This document shows positions 11,791-21,813 of a stretch of 64,000 nt of DNA, piece by piece. Position 1 is the first letter of the stretch. The number at the start of each line of letters is the position of its first letter. Source of the DNA: Heterohyrax brucei (Eukaryota > Chordata > Mammalia > Hyracoidea > Procaviidae); contig CM053140.1 in NCBI GenBank assembly GCA_028571685.1, positions 154,505,701 to 154,569,700 of the forward strand, read 5' to 3'. A model generated the notes under the pieces. The model saw only the letters and a list, made by a program, of their open reading frames with translations. It ran no database searches and was not told where the DNA came from. The position numbers and the translations under genes are program-made.

Positions 11791-12220
11791 ACTTATTTCC
11801 TGTGGGCCTGTCACACATTACCATAAAATAAGTGACTTACCACGACAGACATTCCATCTCTTACAGTTCTAGAGTTTGTAAGTATAGCATCCAGGTGTCA
11901 GTGGGCCTATATTCCTTCTGAAGACTTCAGTAGAGAATCTTCTTCCTGGTTATTTTCCAATTTCTGAAGTCTTACTGCATTCCTTGACTGGCAGCCTCTC
12001 TCCCAGATAACTCCGGCTTCATTTTTCCTTGTCACATCCCTAAATCCCCATTAACCTAATCTTATTGTCTTTATAAGGTCCTTTGCAGTTGCATTCAGGA
12101 CCAGTCTAGATAATCCAGAATAGTCTTCCCATCTCAAAATCATTAACACATATCTAAAATAACCTTTGCTTTATAACATAGCATATTCATAGTTTCCTGG
12201 GTTTAGGACATCATGTTTGG
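11791..12220 (-). mobile_element. MLT1-like LTR, antisense
   Basis: 'ttacagttctagagtttgta', 'gcattccttgactggcagcc', 'gataatccagaatagtcttc' and 'tttcctgggtttaggacatc' give the reverse of an MLT1-type LTR. The far end is cut short. Confidence 0.65.
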
Positions 12221-12903
12221 TACGAAAGGCTGGAGAGTAAAGATACATTTTCTGTAATAATGAATTTACTGTCTGATATAGATAAAGAGAAAAATATTAA
12301 GACATAATGAATAAATGAGAGAACACGTAACTCAAACTCAAGGAGTGAGGTGGGTCAGAAAAGTCTTTCTAGGAGGGGTCAAGGCTGATGTGTGAAAAAA
12401 AATTCAGACAGCTAAACTGTATTGCTTCGGGTGAGCTCACGCAGAGACAATGGCATGAAATGAAATCTTCTTTACATTTTCGTTCACATGTTTTAATATT
12501 TCAGAGAAAACCATGATTAAAAATTATAACAAATGTCAGAGAGACATTTCCATTTTTCCCTGTTGGTCTATAATGCTCAGCCTCTGAACAGTAATGTTAC
12601 TCAGTTTCTACCCCACCCACTGCTGATGAGATGGTGGTTGGAAATCAGTTCTGAGAACAATGAACTATTTTTTCAGCTAATAATTACCCATACTTTCTCT
12701 CGCATTCATAGACTGATATTAGTTGATGGAAGGCAATGGAGTTGAAATACTGTGAAATAGAATGGCAGAATTAACTGTAGAGCTATTCAAAAATATAGAT
12801 TTAGAACATAGTGGCATAGTTAAGTATAGTCTTGAATTCTAACATAAGAATGGGTGAAGTAACTAGATAGTAAAATCAAAAACACATCGATAACACACAA
12901 AAC
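12221..12903. other. Unassigned stretch
   Basis: No recognised repeat or coding sequence. A 70-codon open frame at 12533-12745 (+) shows no domain. Confidence 0.4.
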
Positions 12904-13651
12904 TGTTGTTGTTGTTAGATGCCATTGTCTGTTCAAACTCACAGAGCCAGCCCTATACAGTCCTATACAGTCACCTATGCCGTCGAGAGCCCCAATGTAA
13001 AACAGAATGAAACGCTGCTTGGTCCTACGTCATCCTCATGATTCCTGCATGTTTGAGCCCATTATAGTGGCTATTGTGTCAATCCATCTTATTAAAGATC
13101 TTCCTTTTTTTGCTAGCGCTCTATTTTACCAAGCATGATGTCCTTTTCCAAGGACTGTTTCCTCCTGACAACATGACCAAAGTACATGAGATTAAGTCTC
13201 GTCATATTGCTTCTCAGGAGCATTAAGTCTGCACTTCTTCCAAGACAGGTTTGTTAATATTCTTTTGGCAGTCCATGGTATATTCAGTATTCTTCACCAA
13301 CACCATAATTCAAAGGTGTTAATTCTTCTCAGTCTTCCTTATTGATTATTTAGCTTTCACATGCCTGTGAGGCAATTGAAAACACCACGGCTTTGGTCAG
13401 TCACACTTTAGTCCTCAAAATGACATCTTTGCTTTTGAACACTTTATAGATGTCTTTTGCAGCAGATGTGCTCAATGTAATACACATTGGTTTATTTCTT
13501 GACTGCTGCTTCCATGGGCATTGATTGTGGATCCAAGTAAAACGAAATCCTTGGCATCTTCAGTATTGTCTCTGTTTATCATGATGCTACTTATTGGTCC
13601 AGTTGTGAGGATTTTTGTTTTCCTTATGCTGAGGGGCAATTCATAACGGAG
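12904..13651 (-). mobile_element. RTE/BovB-like LINE 3' end, antisense, 5'-truncated
   Basis: Starts at the LINE's 3' terminus ('gttgttgttagatgccattg'). Moving right, one reads the reverse of the C-terminal coding region and of the segment just after the reverse transcriptase. The insertion breaks off near 13651, which is typical 5' truncation. Recognised as the RTE family common in elephant by its wording ('gacatcttt...', 'tcttgactgctgcttccatg'). Confidence 0.85.
13472..13651 (-). pseudogene. RTE ORF2 fragment after the RT domain
   Basis: On the minus strand an open stretch encodes KTKILTTGPIS, FVLLGSTIN and SSQEI, the conserved region following the RT palm in RTE/BovB proteins. It is a fragment of a roughly 1000-residue endonuclease-reverse transcriptase. 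Downstream (to 12904) the frame is broken by stops and indels. Confidence 0.75.
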
Positions 13652-14683
13652 GATAGGAGAGAAGATAATCATATGAACCCCAGTTTATCAGCAGATGGAG
13701 ACAGACAGCCAACAGTCACAAGAAGGACGTACTACTGTCAGGGAGTCTAATAAAAGCAATGAGATGTTTTGACAGATATGAGAAGAAGAGAACCTCCAAT
13801 AGCTAACAGATGTTTCCTAGAACATGCAGCAGGCCAGTCTGAGAACAACAGCTAAAAGTGGTGGGAGAAAGACATGGTAGTCTGCCTCTGTAAGGACTTA
13901 CAGGCGCGGGGTAGCTGTACTCTGTCCTAAACAGTCACTGTCAGGCAGAAATGAATGCAAAGCTGCAGCTAGTTAAACAGAATTTTTTCCCCTACACCAG
14001 CAGGTGAGTGAATCAAGAGATGCACAGCAAGATGGTCTGAGGGAACTGGAGCTATTTGTCCCATATATACTCTCAAACTGATCCACCAAGATTCCTTCCA
14101 GAATAGGAATCCACATTATAAAATAGGTGGCTAGTGGAAGCAAAGTTCAGCAGGACAGGACAGCAGAAGCAAAAAGAAGAAGAAAAAACTCTAAACTCAG
14201 AGAGGATATAATTAAGTGAATAGACTTTCTAAAATTTTAGGAAAACTAATTCTGCATAAAAATATGCATAATATAAATACCAGAGTTAAATCACATACAA
14301 ACCCCCACTCTTTACATAAAAGTCACGTAGGAAGATGGTTAAAAATACAGATTCCTGGCTCCTCTCCTAGGTTCAGTTATTCACTGTAACATTCCCAAGT
14401 CCAAATTATTTCCTGTGTTATGCAAATATTCAAGTATCCCTCATTTTAAATAATACTAACTAAAAGCCTATAACTAGACTCTTTATGTTGGCATTTTACT
14501 AGTTTAATTCTCAGAAGGAAACTTTTTTCTTTTCTTTTTACAGTTTCATTGCATTGTACTTCATTTATATCAAATACATATTCTCTTATAAAACAGTTTA
14601 CTCTTCAAAGTAAATTCTAGTATATTTGAATGTACAACTTTGAAACAAAAGAGGAAATCAAGATTAAATCTAGTCTATATCAC
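13652..14683. other. Mostly unassigned; includes a SINE fragment
   Basis: Apart from the SINE piece at 13858-13953, nothing is firmly identified. 'aaatacagattcctggctcc' near 14342 faintly recalls a hAT-type MER element, too weak to call. Confidence 0.35.
13858..13953 (+). mobile_element. AfroSINE (long subtype) fragment
   Basis: 'ggtgggagaaagacatggta', 'gtctgcctctgtaaggactt' and 'gtactctgtcctaaacagtc' are the middle part of the longer AfroSINE subtype also seen at 16262 and 63214. Head and tail are missing. Confidence 0.6.
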
Positions 14684-15200
14684 TGTCGTGGATTGAATTG
14701 TGTCCCCCCAAATATACAGTAACTTGGCTAGGTCATGATTCTCAGTGTTGTGTGATTGTCCACCAGTTTTTCATCTGATATGATTATCACGTATGTTGTA
14801 AATCCTACCTCTACACTGTTAATGAGGCAGGATTAGAGTCAGCTATGTTAACGAGGCAGGCCTCAATCTGTTAGACTGGATTCTGCCTTGAGCCAATTAC
14901 TTTTGAGACATGAAAGAGGACAGTGAGTAGAAGGACAGGGACTTCACATCACCAAGAAACAAGAGTTGGAAGACTAGCCCTTTGGAGCCCGGGTCCCTGC
15001 ACTCAGAAACTCCTCTACCAGGGAAGACGGAGGAGAAGGGACATTCTCCTAGAGCCAAAAGACAGAAAGAAGCCTTTCCCTGGAGCTGTCATCCTGAAAT
15101 CAGATTTCTAGGCTCCTAGTCTTTGAAAGAATAAATTTTTCTTTGTTAAAACCATCCACTTGTGGTATTTTTCTTCCAGCAGCACTAGATGACTAAGACA
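14684..15200 (+). mobile_element. Solo LTR with 5-bp target duplications
   Basis: A complete LTR of 517 bases runs from TGTCGTGGATTG to GACTAAGACA, so it has TG...CA ends. It is flanked by perfect direct repeats ATCAC at 14679-14683 and 15201-15205, the 5-bp duplication expected of ERVL/MaLR integration. A polyadenylation signal AATAAA lies at 15130-15135 in the position expected for the R region. No internal sequence remains, so LTR-LTR recombination removed the provirus body. A 62-codon open frame inside it is incidental. Confidence 0.9.
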
Positions 15201-15205
15201 ATCAC

Positions 15206-16261
15206 GTAGTAAATGGAATATTTTTAAAACTATTTAAAATAGTTATCAGTGAGCTTAAATATATTTATATTAGAGAAGACAAAGGGAAAATTTAATGTAA
15301 GAACACGTGCAAGAGAACTCATCAAGAAAACTGATTACCGTGATACCCTTTAACTGTGAAGAACATTATAAAACATAAACAGAGGAAAAAATAATTTCAA
15401 TATCTAGTGTTTCAATATTGCTACAACAAATCACCTGTCAAAGTTACTTTCTAGGAGAAGATGAAAAATATATCATTACTTGAAAAATAACTTTATCAAG
15501 TTTTGTAGCTTATATTTTTGGATTTCAGTTCTTCATAATTTGGGTAGATTGGCATGAATTCTATATAAAGCCACTCTCAATATATTAAAACAAAGCACTG
15601 GGGAAATGGCAGGTTAATATGAACTCAAGAAAAATTTCATTTGTGGTAGTGTCAAACACATTTGTTACCAGGGAGATACTCTGGGTAGATGTTTAAACCA
15701 AATGCTGATATGAAATGATGCTTCCAACACTTAAATTATGTACTGAGATTGATTAATCTGAGCATGAAAAGCATTCAAAACAGTAGTCAAGAAAATTGAT
15801 GCATAAAATAGGTCCTTTACAGTTTCCTATATTATTGCATTCATTTTTCACAGATACTCCTAGAATTTTTGACATATACATAAGCAAGGTAAAAGACAAT
15901 TTTCAAAAATCTATCTCATGATGAATTTGTCCGTTATGTTCAAAATAAATGTATACAATATGAAAGGTACGCAATTGAGTTAATATAAATCTCATGTTGA
16001 CAATTTTCCTTCATAACAGCTGTAAACATGAACACTGTCTCTGAAGATACTACAATGTTAATAAGCTTAGCTATACTAAACATTGAATCTCAATCAGTAC
16101 CTTTGGATCATGACATACATTGAATCTGTTGCATAGCTAATGTCAACTGAAAGCGTTGCAATTTATACGCTTTTCAGCAACCCTATGTTATAATCTAACA
16201 ATAATCTAAGTAAAAGTTAATACAAACATAGTCCAATTGTATTACAGCTATTCTTCACAAA
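15206..16261. other. Unassigned AT-rich stretch
   Basis: No repeat family or coding sequence recognised. Confidence 0.45.
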
Positions 16262-16452
16262 AGGAGTCCTGGTGATGTGATGATTAAATGCTCTGCTGCC
16301 AGCAAAAATGTTGGTGGTTCAAATCCATCAGCCACTCTGCAGGATAAAAGACTTGGTGATATGCACTCCTAAAATTTCATCCTAGGAAACCGTATGAGGC
16401 AGTTTTACTCTGTACTAGTCACTAGTACTAGAAATTGACACAACGGCAAGGG
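16262..16452 (+). mobile_element. AfroSINE, long subtype, sense
   Basis: Head 'ggagtcctggtgatgtgatg', B-box region 'gtggttcaaatccatcagcc', then the extra segment 'aaaagacttggtgatatgca' typical of the longer subtype, and tail 'agaaattgacacaacggcaa'. Confidence 0.8.
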
Positions 16453-16837
16453 CATGCACTACAAACCGAGGTCAAGGTGATTAGCCAGGTCCTTTGGTCA
16501 GTGTCTGCAGGCAAATTTGTCCACTTCAGCTATTTTGATGAAAAGAGACACTGAAATTTATTTTTATTTGTATCCTTACTTTTTTATGAATTTAAGCTGA
16601 ATGTTTATTTCTTTTCTCTCTTTTTTTAATTTGGTGAATTGAGGATAGAAAGCTGTGAGTTTAGTTTAGTATTCTTTGCATTTAAGATTAAGTTATAATC
16701 AGATATTTTTTAATGTTACTTATTTTCCTCTAACCTAAGACATGTTTATATGATGTCAATATTTTGGAAAAATAATTATGGAAAGAAAACCTGGGTTCTG
16801 TATACCTTTTTTTTAACCTATAGAGCCCATAGTATAA

Positions 16838-17036
16838 GTGGGTGTGTATGTACATGTACAGGTAAATGTGTGTGTGTGTATATACATACACACTCATACA
16901 TGTACATATACATATATACACACACATAAATACGTATATATACATACACACATATGTACATATATACACACATACATATGCATATATGTGTATATATGCA
17001 TATATACACACACATACCTCTACACATATACATTTA
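16838..17036. repeat. Compound CA/TATACA microsatellite
   Basis: Alternating purine-pyrimidine tract made of TG, CA, TATA and ACATA units. All open frames here (up to 131 codons, rich in Tyr, Thr, His, Cys) are products of the dinucleotide repeat and not genes. Confidence 0.9.
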
Positions 17037-17250
17037 CTATTTTTGAAAGTTTTATTTTATGTATCGTACCAGTCTGATCTGAGATCTTTTACCTTTTACA
17101 GATACTTTAAGCTCTTTAAATTTATTGTTCTACTTTTTATTCAGATGTTGGCTTTTATAACCCTGTTTTACTGTTTCCTTCTTAACATTATAATTAATTA
17201 TCTTAAAATTACTACACATTTTAAAGGGCTAAAACAGTCTTTTTATATTC

Positions 17251-17282
17251 TGCTTTTATAAAAGCATTCAGTGAATGCTTTT
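17251..17282. repeat. Two overlapping perfect palindromes
   Basis: TGCTTTTATAAAAGCA (17251-17266) is a perfect 16-base palindrome. AAAAGCATTCA and TGAATGCTTTT (17260-17282) form a second, overlapping one with a single central base. Confidence 0.8.
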
Positions 17283-17464
17283 ATGGACTCTCTCTTCCCT
17301 TCTGACAATTCTCATATATCATTATTTTATCTTGAAGGTAGAATCCATAAATTTGCCCTTTTTTTCTTTTGTGTCTTACTATGTTTCACCAGTTGCAGAG
17401 CTTAGAATTTTTAAGTGCTAGCTCTCCTGTAATTTTGATGTCTTGTATTCTAATTTGAAATTGC

Positions 17465-17659
17465 TGGATTACCAGGTGGCTAAGGTACTCAGCTACTAAC
17501 CTAAAGGTTGGAAAATCAAGTCTCTGCAGAGGTCCCTCAGAAGAAAATCTTGGCAATTTACTTCCAAAAAAATCAGCCATTGGAAAGTTTATGGTGCACA
17601 ATTCTATTCCGACACACATGGAGTTGCCATAGTTTGAAATCACATCAACAGCAAACGGT
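17465..17659 (+). mobile_element. AfroSINE, long subtype, sense
   Basis: 'ggattaccaggtggctaagg' head, 'aatcaagtctctgcagag' in the B-box area, extra middle segment, and degraded tail 'ttgccatagtttgaaatcac'. Well diverged. Confidence 0.65.
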
Positions 17660-18104
17660 TACTGATATTCAAATTTATTTTTTATGAGACTGTTCTCCAC
17701 TTTGATGTTATTGTTTAGTTAAGTCTAATTGTTTCTGTTCTCAAACATTTAATGGGTATTCCATTATTGGTACAAAATTATACCTATACTTCTGGATATC
17801 GGTACTGTTTAACCTCTGAATCTCATCATTGATTGCATGAACTGTTTGTGTTATGTCTTTGAAAATATTAAGAAATAAGCTGTGCAATGTGTGTTTCTAT
17901 AAAATATATTGAGCCAAATGAAAAAATAACTCAGACTTAGTGAACATGTATCACAAAATGCAACAGAAGTCATTGGTAGTGTACTGAAAGTGTGGAATTC
18001 CACTGCCTATGATTCTAGACCATATCTTTCAGTACTTTGTCCAGAAGAAAAAGAATAATTTTTTTGATGTTCAAGGTGTTATTTTATTGCCTGTTAGCAC
18101 TGAG

Positions 18105-18244
18105 GAAGCCCTCCTGGTGAAGTGATTAAGTACCATGGCCCCTAACCACAGGGCGGCAGTTCAAATTCTCCAGGCACTTCTTGGAAACTGTGAGGCCGTT
18201 TGACTTTGTCTACACAGTCGCTAAGTGTTGGAATTGAGGCAGTA
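18105..18244 (+). mobile_element. AfroSINE, sense
   Basis: Head 'gaagccctcctggtgaagtg', 'ggcagttcaaattctccagg', and 'gctaagtgttggaattgagg' at the tail, cut before the final bases. Confidence 0.8.
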
Positions 18245-18884
18245 TTTTTTTATTTTATTATTATTTGTATTGAAAATGCCAGTTAAATTTGTTAATATCT
18301 TTTGGTAGTGGTTTACACATTTTACTTGGAGCTCTATACTAAGTTCTTTCGATTTTTCTCAATTCTCAATCTTGGGAATGTGCTACTTTAGTTCTGGAAT
18401 GTTTTATTATATACTTGCTTATCTATTCGTTCTTTTTTTTGCTCTGTGTTCTTCTCTTGAGACTCCTATTGCTAACATAGTATATTTTCATTCTCCATTT
18501 TTGTTTCAGATTATTTACATACACTTTAAAAATTATTTAAATTTATTTTCTATTTCACTTACTGTTTTCCAGAAGAATCCTACTGCACACTATTAACTGT
18601 CTTCAATGGTAATATTATTTTTATAAACAGTCATTATAGTCTTTCTGGGTTCATTGTTAATACCCAATTCACTAAGCATTGCTTTAATTTTATAAGTTTC
18701 TAGGCATTCTTATGAAAGACCTTTTGGAATTCACATTATGCTGTATTATTTTTCTGAATTCTTTTTTAAGTTTAATATTTTGTTTCTTTTTTCAAACTGG
18801 GACCAAATATTCTCTAAACTAATACTATCTAGTTATTAGATTGCCCACTTCATGGGAATAAGATATGAGATCTATTTAAAAGTT
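18245..18884. other. T-rich stretch without recognised feature
   Basis: The composition and open frame at 18372-18596 recall antisense L1 ORF2 in base usage. I could not match a defined segment, so no call is made. Confidence 0.3.
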
Positions 18885-18935
18885 ACAGGGTCTCTGTGAG
18901 TCAGAATTGACTCACAGCAGTGGGTCTTGGGGTGG
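18885..18935 (+). mobile_element. AfroSINE tail fragment
   Basis: 'gggtctctgtgagtcagaat' and 'tgactcacagcagtgggtct' are the last 50 bases of an AfroSINE. The head is absent. Confidence 0.6.
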
Positions 18936-18962
18936 ATTGGGATTGAAATGTAGACAAACTCT

Positions 18963-19170
18963 AGTTGTTAGTTGTTAGTTGCCTTCAAGTAGATTCTGAT
19001 TCATGGCATCTGCATGTGTACAGAACTCCTTCATAGGATTTTCAAGGCTGTGACCTCTCTTGATTAAAAACAGATCATCAGGTTTATCTTTTGAGACACC
19101 CTGAGGATGAATTCAAACCACCAAACCTTTCAACTAGTAATTAATCACTTAAAAGGTTATACAACCAAGG
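18963..19170 (-). mobile_element. AfroSINE, long subtype, antisense
   Basis: 'gttgttagttgccttcaagt', 'gattctgattcatggcatct', 'ttttcaaggctgtgacctct' and 'gaattcaaaccaccaaacct' run in the order of a reversed long-subtype SINE. Confidence 0.7.
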
Positions 19171-19429
19171 GACTCCTTGAGAGATTTCCTGTCATTGCTT
19201 TCAAAACTCAAATATTTGTGACACACATCCTACTTAAAAAAAAAAAAAAAGTGGGGGGGAAGTTAAAACAAATCATTTGTCCCATGTTGGTAATTCTGTA
19301 TTCTGAGAGGAAGATAAATTAATGAACAGAAACACATACATATGGTTACTGATAACTAGCTATGTGTTAGAATGCACCTAGCTGCACTCTTAGAAAGAGC
19401 CTCAAGGTAGTAGGCAAAAGAAGCAAATA

Positions 19430-19775
19430 AAATTTTGTTAACAGTAGAATAAATAGATCAATTGTAATATACCTGAGCAATGGAATATCAAAAACAGCAC
19501 TAATAGGTGTAGTATCAATAATACATATGCTCACAAAAATAGTACTGAAGTAAATAATGTAAACACAAAAGTCTAAAATTAAAACTCAACTTTGGTTAGA
19601 GGGTATAAGGAGTTGTTACCTTTGGTGAGAGAAATGTAATAGAGAATGAGCAGAAGGAAATCATCAAATGTTTTTCTTACTCTGGATTGTGGTTATGTAA
19701 AACGTACTGAGTGGTATATTTATAACTCATTAACTTCTCTGTATATATGCTACACTTAAAAGTTTGCTTAAAGCA
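19430..19775 (+). mobile_element. Old L1 3' end, sense
   Basis: 'gaataaatagatcaattgta', 'caatggaatatcaaaaacag', 'ttggttagagggtataagg' and 'ctctggattgtggttatgta' reproduce, in order, the 3' end of a mammalian L1M-type element. Highly diverged. Confidence 0.55.
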
Positions 19776-20205
19776 TTAGGAAAACACAAGGATGGCCACG
19801 CTAGATGTATCTAATGATAACATGTATTTAAAAACAAGAATAAATGTAGGGCTATAGATACAACAAAAGTTAAAATAAATCTGATGAGGAATCAGAAATG
19901 ACCTTAATAATAAATTCTCAGCATGCAGGATTAATCGAAACTAAATGCAAGGAAATCAGTTAATACACTTTTACACACTCTATGCACATATATTGGTATG
20001 CTCAGTGCTGAGTATTGTGTCTTGGGCAGTATAAATATTTGCTAAATGTGACTAATACTGTACTTAATTTTATCTGTGACAATGAGCAACCATACGGAGG
20101 AAAGGGAAACATAAGTTTTCTTACTGATTATACTAAATGTCTTCTAGAATTAAGCATAGGTTTGGGGAATGTGGATTCTTTTTTTAAAATGTATTTTGTC
20201 ATTTT
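19776..20205. other. Unassigned stretch
   Basis: Nothing recognised between the old L1 end and the nested L1 block. Confidence 0.4.
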
Positions 20206-20836
20206 GTTTTAAGTGAAAGTATATAATGTGAGTCAGTTTCTCATACAAAAGCACGCACTTCGTAATTTGACCCTAGCTGCTCTTCCCACATTGTGACAAC
20301 ATACTCCTCTTCTCTACATTTATTTCTCATGTCCTTTCAACCAGCTTCTGTTCCCCTCTACCTTCTCATCTCACTTCCAGATAGGAAATGCCCAGCTAAT
20401 CTCCTGTTCATACTTAAGCCAAGAAACACATTCTTCACCAGTATCATTTTATGTCTTATATAATATTTCAATCTTTCTCTGGTCAGTTGGCTTCTGGAAA
20501 GCTTTTAGTTCTGGGTTAACAGAGAGTCTGGAGCCACGTCTTCCAGGTACCCTCTAATCTGTCAGGACATCAACTCTGGTCTTTTTGCTACAGTTCTAAT
20601 TCTGCACCCCATATTCCTCACGGTATCTGGGCACTGTCTAGTTCTTCTGGTCTCATGCTGGAGTAGTCTCTGGTTTATATGGTGCATTCTGTCTCTTGGT
20701 CTCGTACTTTCCATGCAGCTTTGATACTCTTCTTTCTCCTTTGCTCAATGTGGGTTGAGACAAACAAATGCTTCTTAGATAGTCCCTTGTTAGATTTTGA
20801 GAACTTAGATGCCACTCACCAAAGTGGGATGCAGAT
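20206..20836 (-). mobile_element. L1 copy B, 3' UTR part (left of the nested L1 A)
   Basis: The plus strand reads as the reversed 3' UTR of an elephant-type L1: 'aagtgaaagtatataatgtg', 'ctagctgctcttcccacatt', 'aaccagcttctgttcccctc', 'gatgccactcaccaaagtgg'. It stops at 'gatgcaga'. The continuation expected from the family (a stretch leading to 'atttgacttagatatcccct') is found 7 kb away at about 27912, so the two pieces are one element split by L1 copy A. Confidence 0.75.
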
Positions 20837-20839
20837 TAA

Positions 20840-21813
20840 TTATTTTTATGGTGATTAAGTGAAAGTATACAAACCAAATTAATTTTGCATGACTGCCTAT
20901 CTGCAGCTCCTTCTGCTCTCCTTGCCTAGGTACCACACACTTCTTTTGATTGTGTACTTGCCACATTCCCTTAACAAGTTCCTGTGCCCTCCTCTCTACT
21001 CTTTTCTCTTCCATCTACAAAGAGACCAGTAACTCAGCATCCTACAAATGCACAGAACTATAAAGCACACATGCCATAAGCTTACATTGTGTCCCTAGTC
21101 CCACCCATTTTTGTCCAAAGCGTTGAACTCACTAGTGTTTCCTGGGGAGGCGTAGCAGCGGGTCTAGGAGCCATGTGCCCAAGGGATTTTCAGGGCCATC
21201 GGACCATCAGTTCAGGTGTTTTAGTAGAGTTCTTGAGTTGTACTCCTTTTTCTCAGATTGCCACAGGGACTCAACATCATATGTCCCATCACGTCTGTAT
21301 TTGGTGGTGGCAGGGTACCATCCGGTTCTTCTGCTCACGTGTCTATACAGTCACATCCACATGGGTCCTTCTGTCTCCTGGGCTCTTTCTTCCTCATGTC
21401 TTTGTTATTCTTGATGATCACCTGTTCAAGATGATTTGGGAGCATTTGATGAGCCTCAGATGGCAGCTTGCTAGCTTTTAAGATCCCAGACTCCACTCAC
21501 CAATATGAGGTGCAGAAGACTCTCGTAGCAGTAGATTGGTTATGCCAATTGGTCTTGGTGTTCCCTGGAAGGATGGACCCCAGGCCCTGCTTCTGCTACT
21601 CTATCCTTGCAATATTGAGTTGAGATTAGTAGAGCTTTCAGTTTATGGTGAAGTCCAGTTACGTTGATCTACTTTCGACTGCGTGCTGTGGTTGCTTTCA
21701 CCTAACTAAATTTATGTTAAATATCTAATCTATGACCAACCACCTCCTGCCCTCTCTTCCCATGTAGCCACCAAAGAGTCTTTTCTTCTGTACATAAGTC
21801 TATTTTTAAGTCC
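20840..21813 (-). mobile_element. L1 copy A 3' UTR
   Basis: Its terminal part resembles the L1 fragment at 36792-37113 ('ctgcctatctgcagctcct' against 'ctgcctctaggcagctcct'). The inner part contains 'gcttttaagatcccagactc'. Long open frames on the plus strand (up to 130 codons at 21089-21481) have no domain and are incidental. Directly upstream lies the ORF2 stop. Confidence 0.75.

Noticed and set aside
14923-15111. Basic 62-codon frame resembling a small protein
   Set aside because: It lies inside the solo LTR at 14684-15200 and is incidental.
16730-17261. Overlapping open frames up to 131 codons on both strands
   Set aside because: They are translations of a CA/TATACA microsatellite; the residues simply reflect the repeat.
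21089-21481. 130-codon plus-strand open frame
   Set aside because: It lies within the reversed 3' UTR of L1 A and has no similarity to a known protein.
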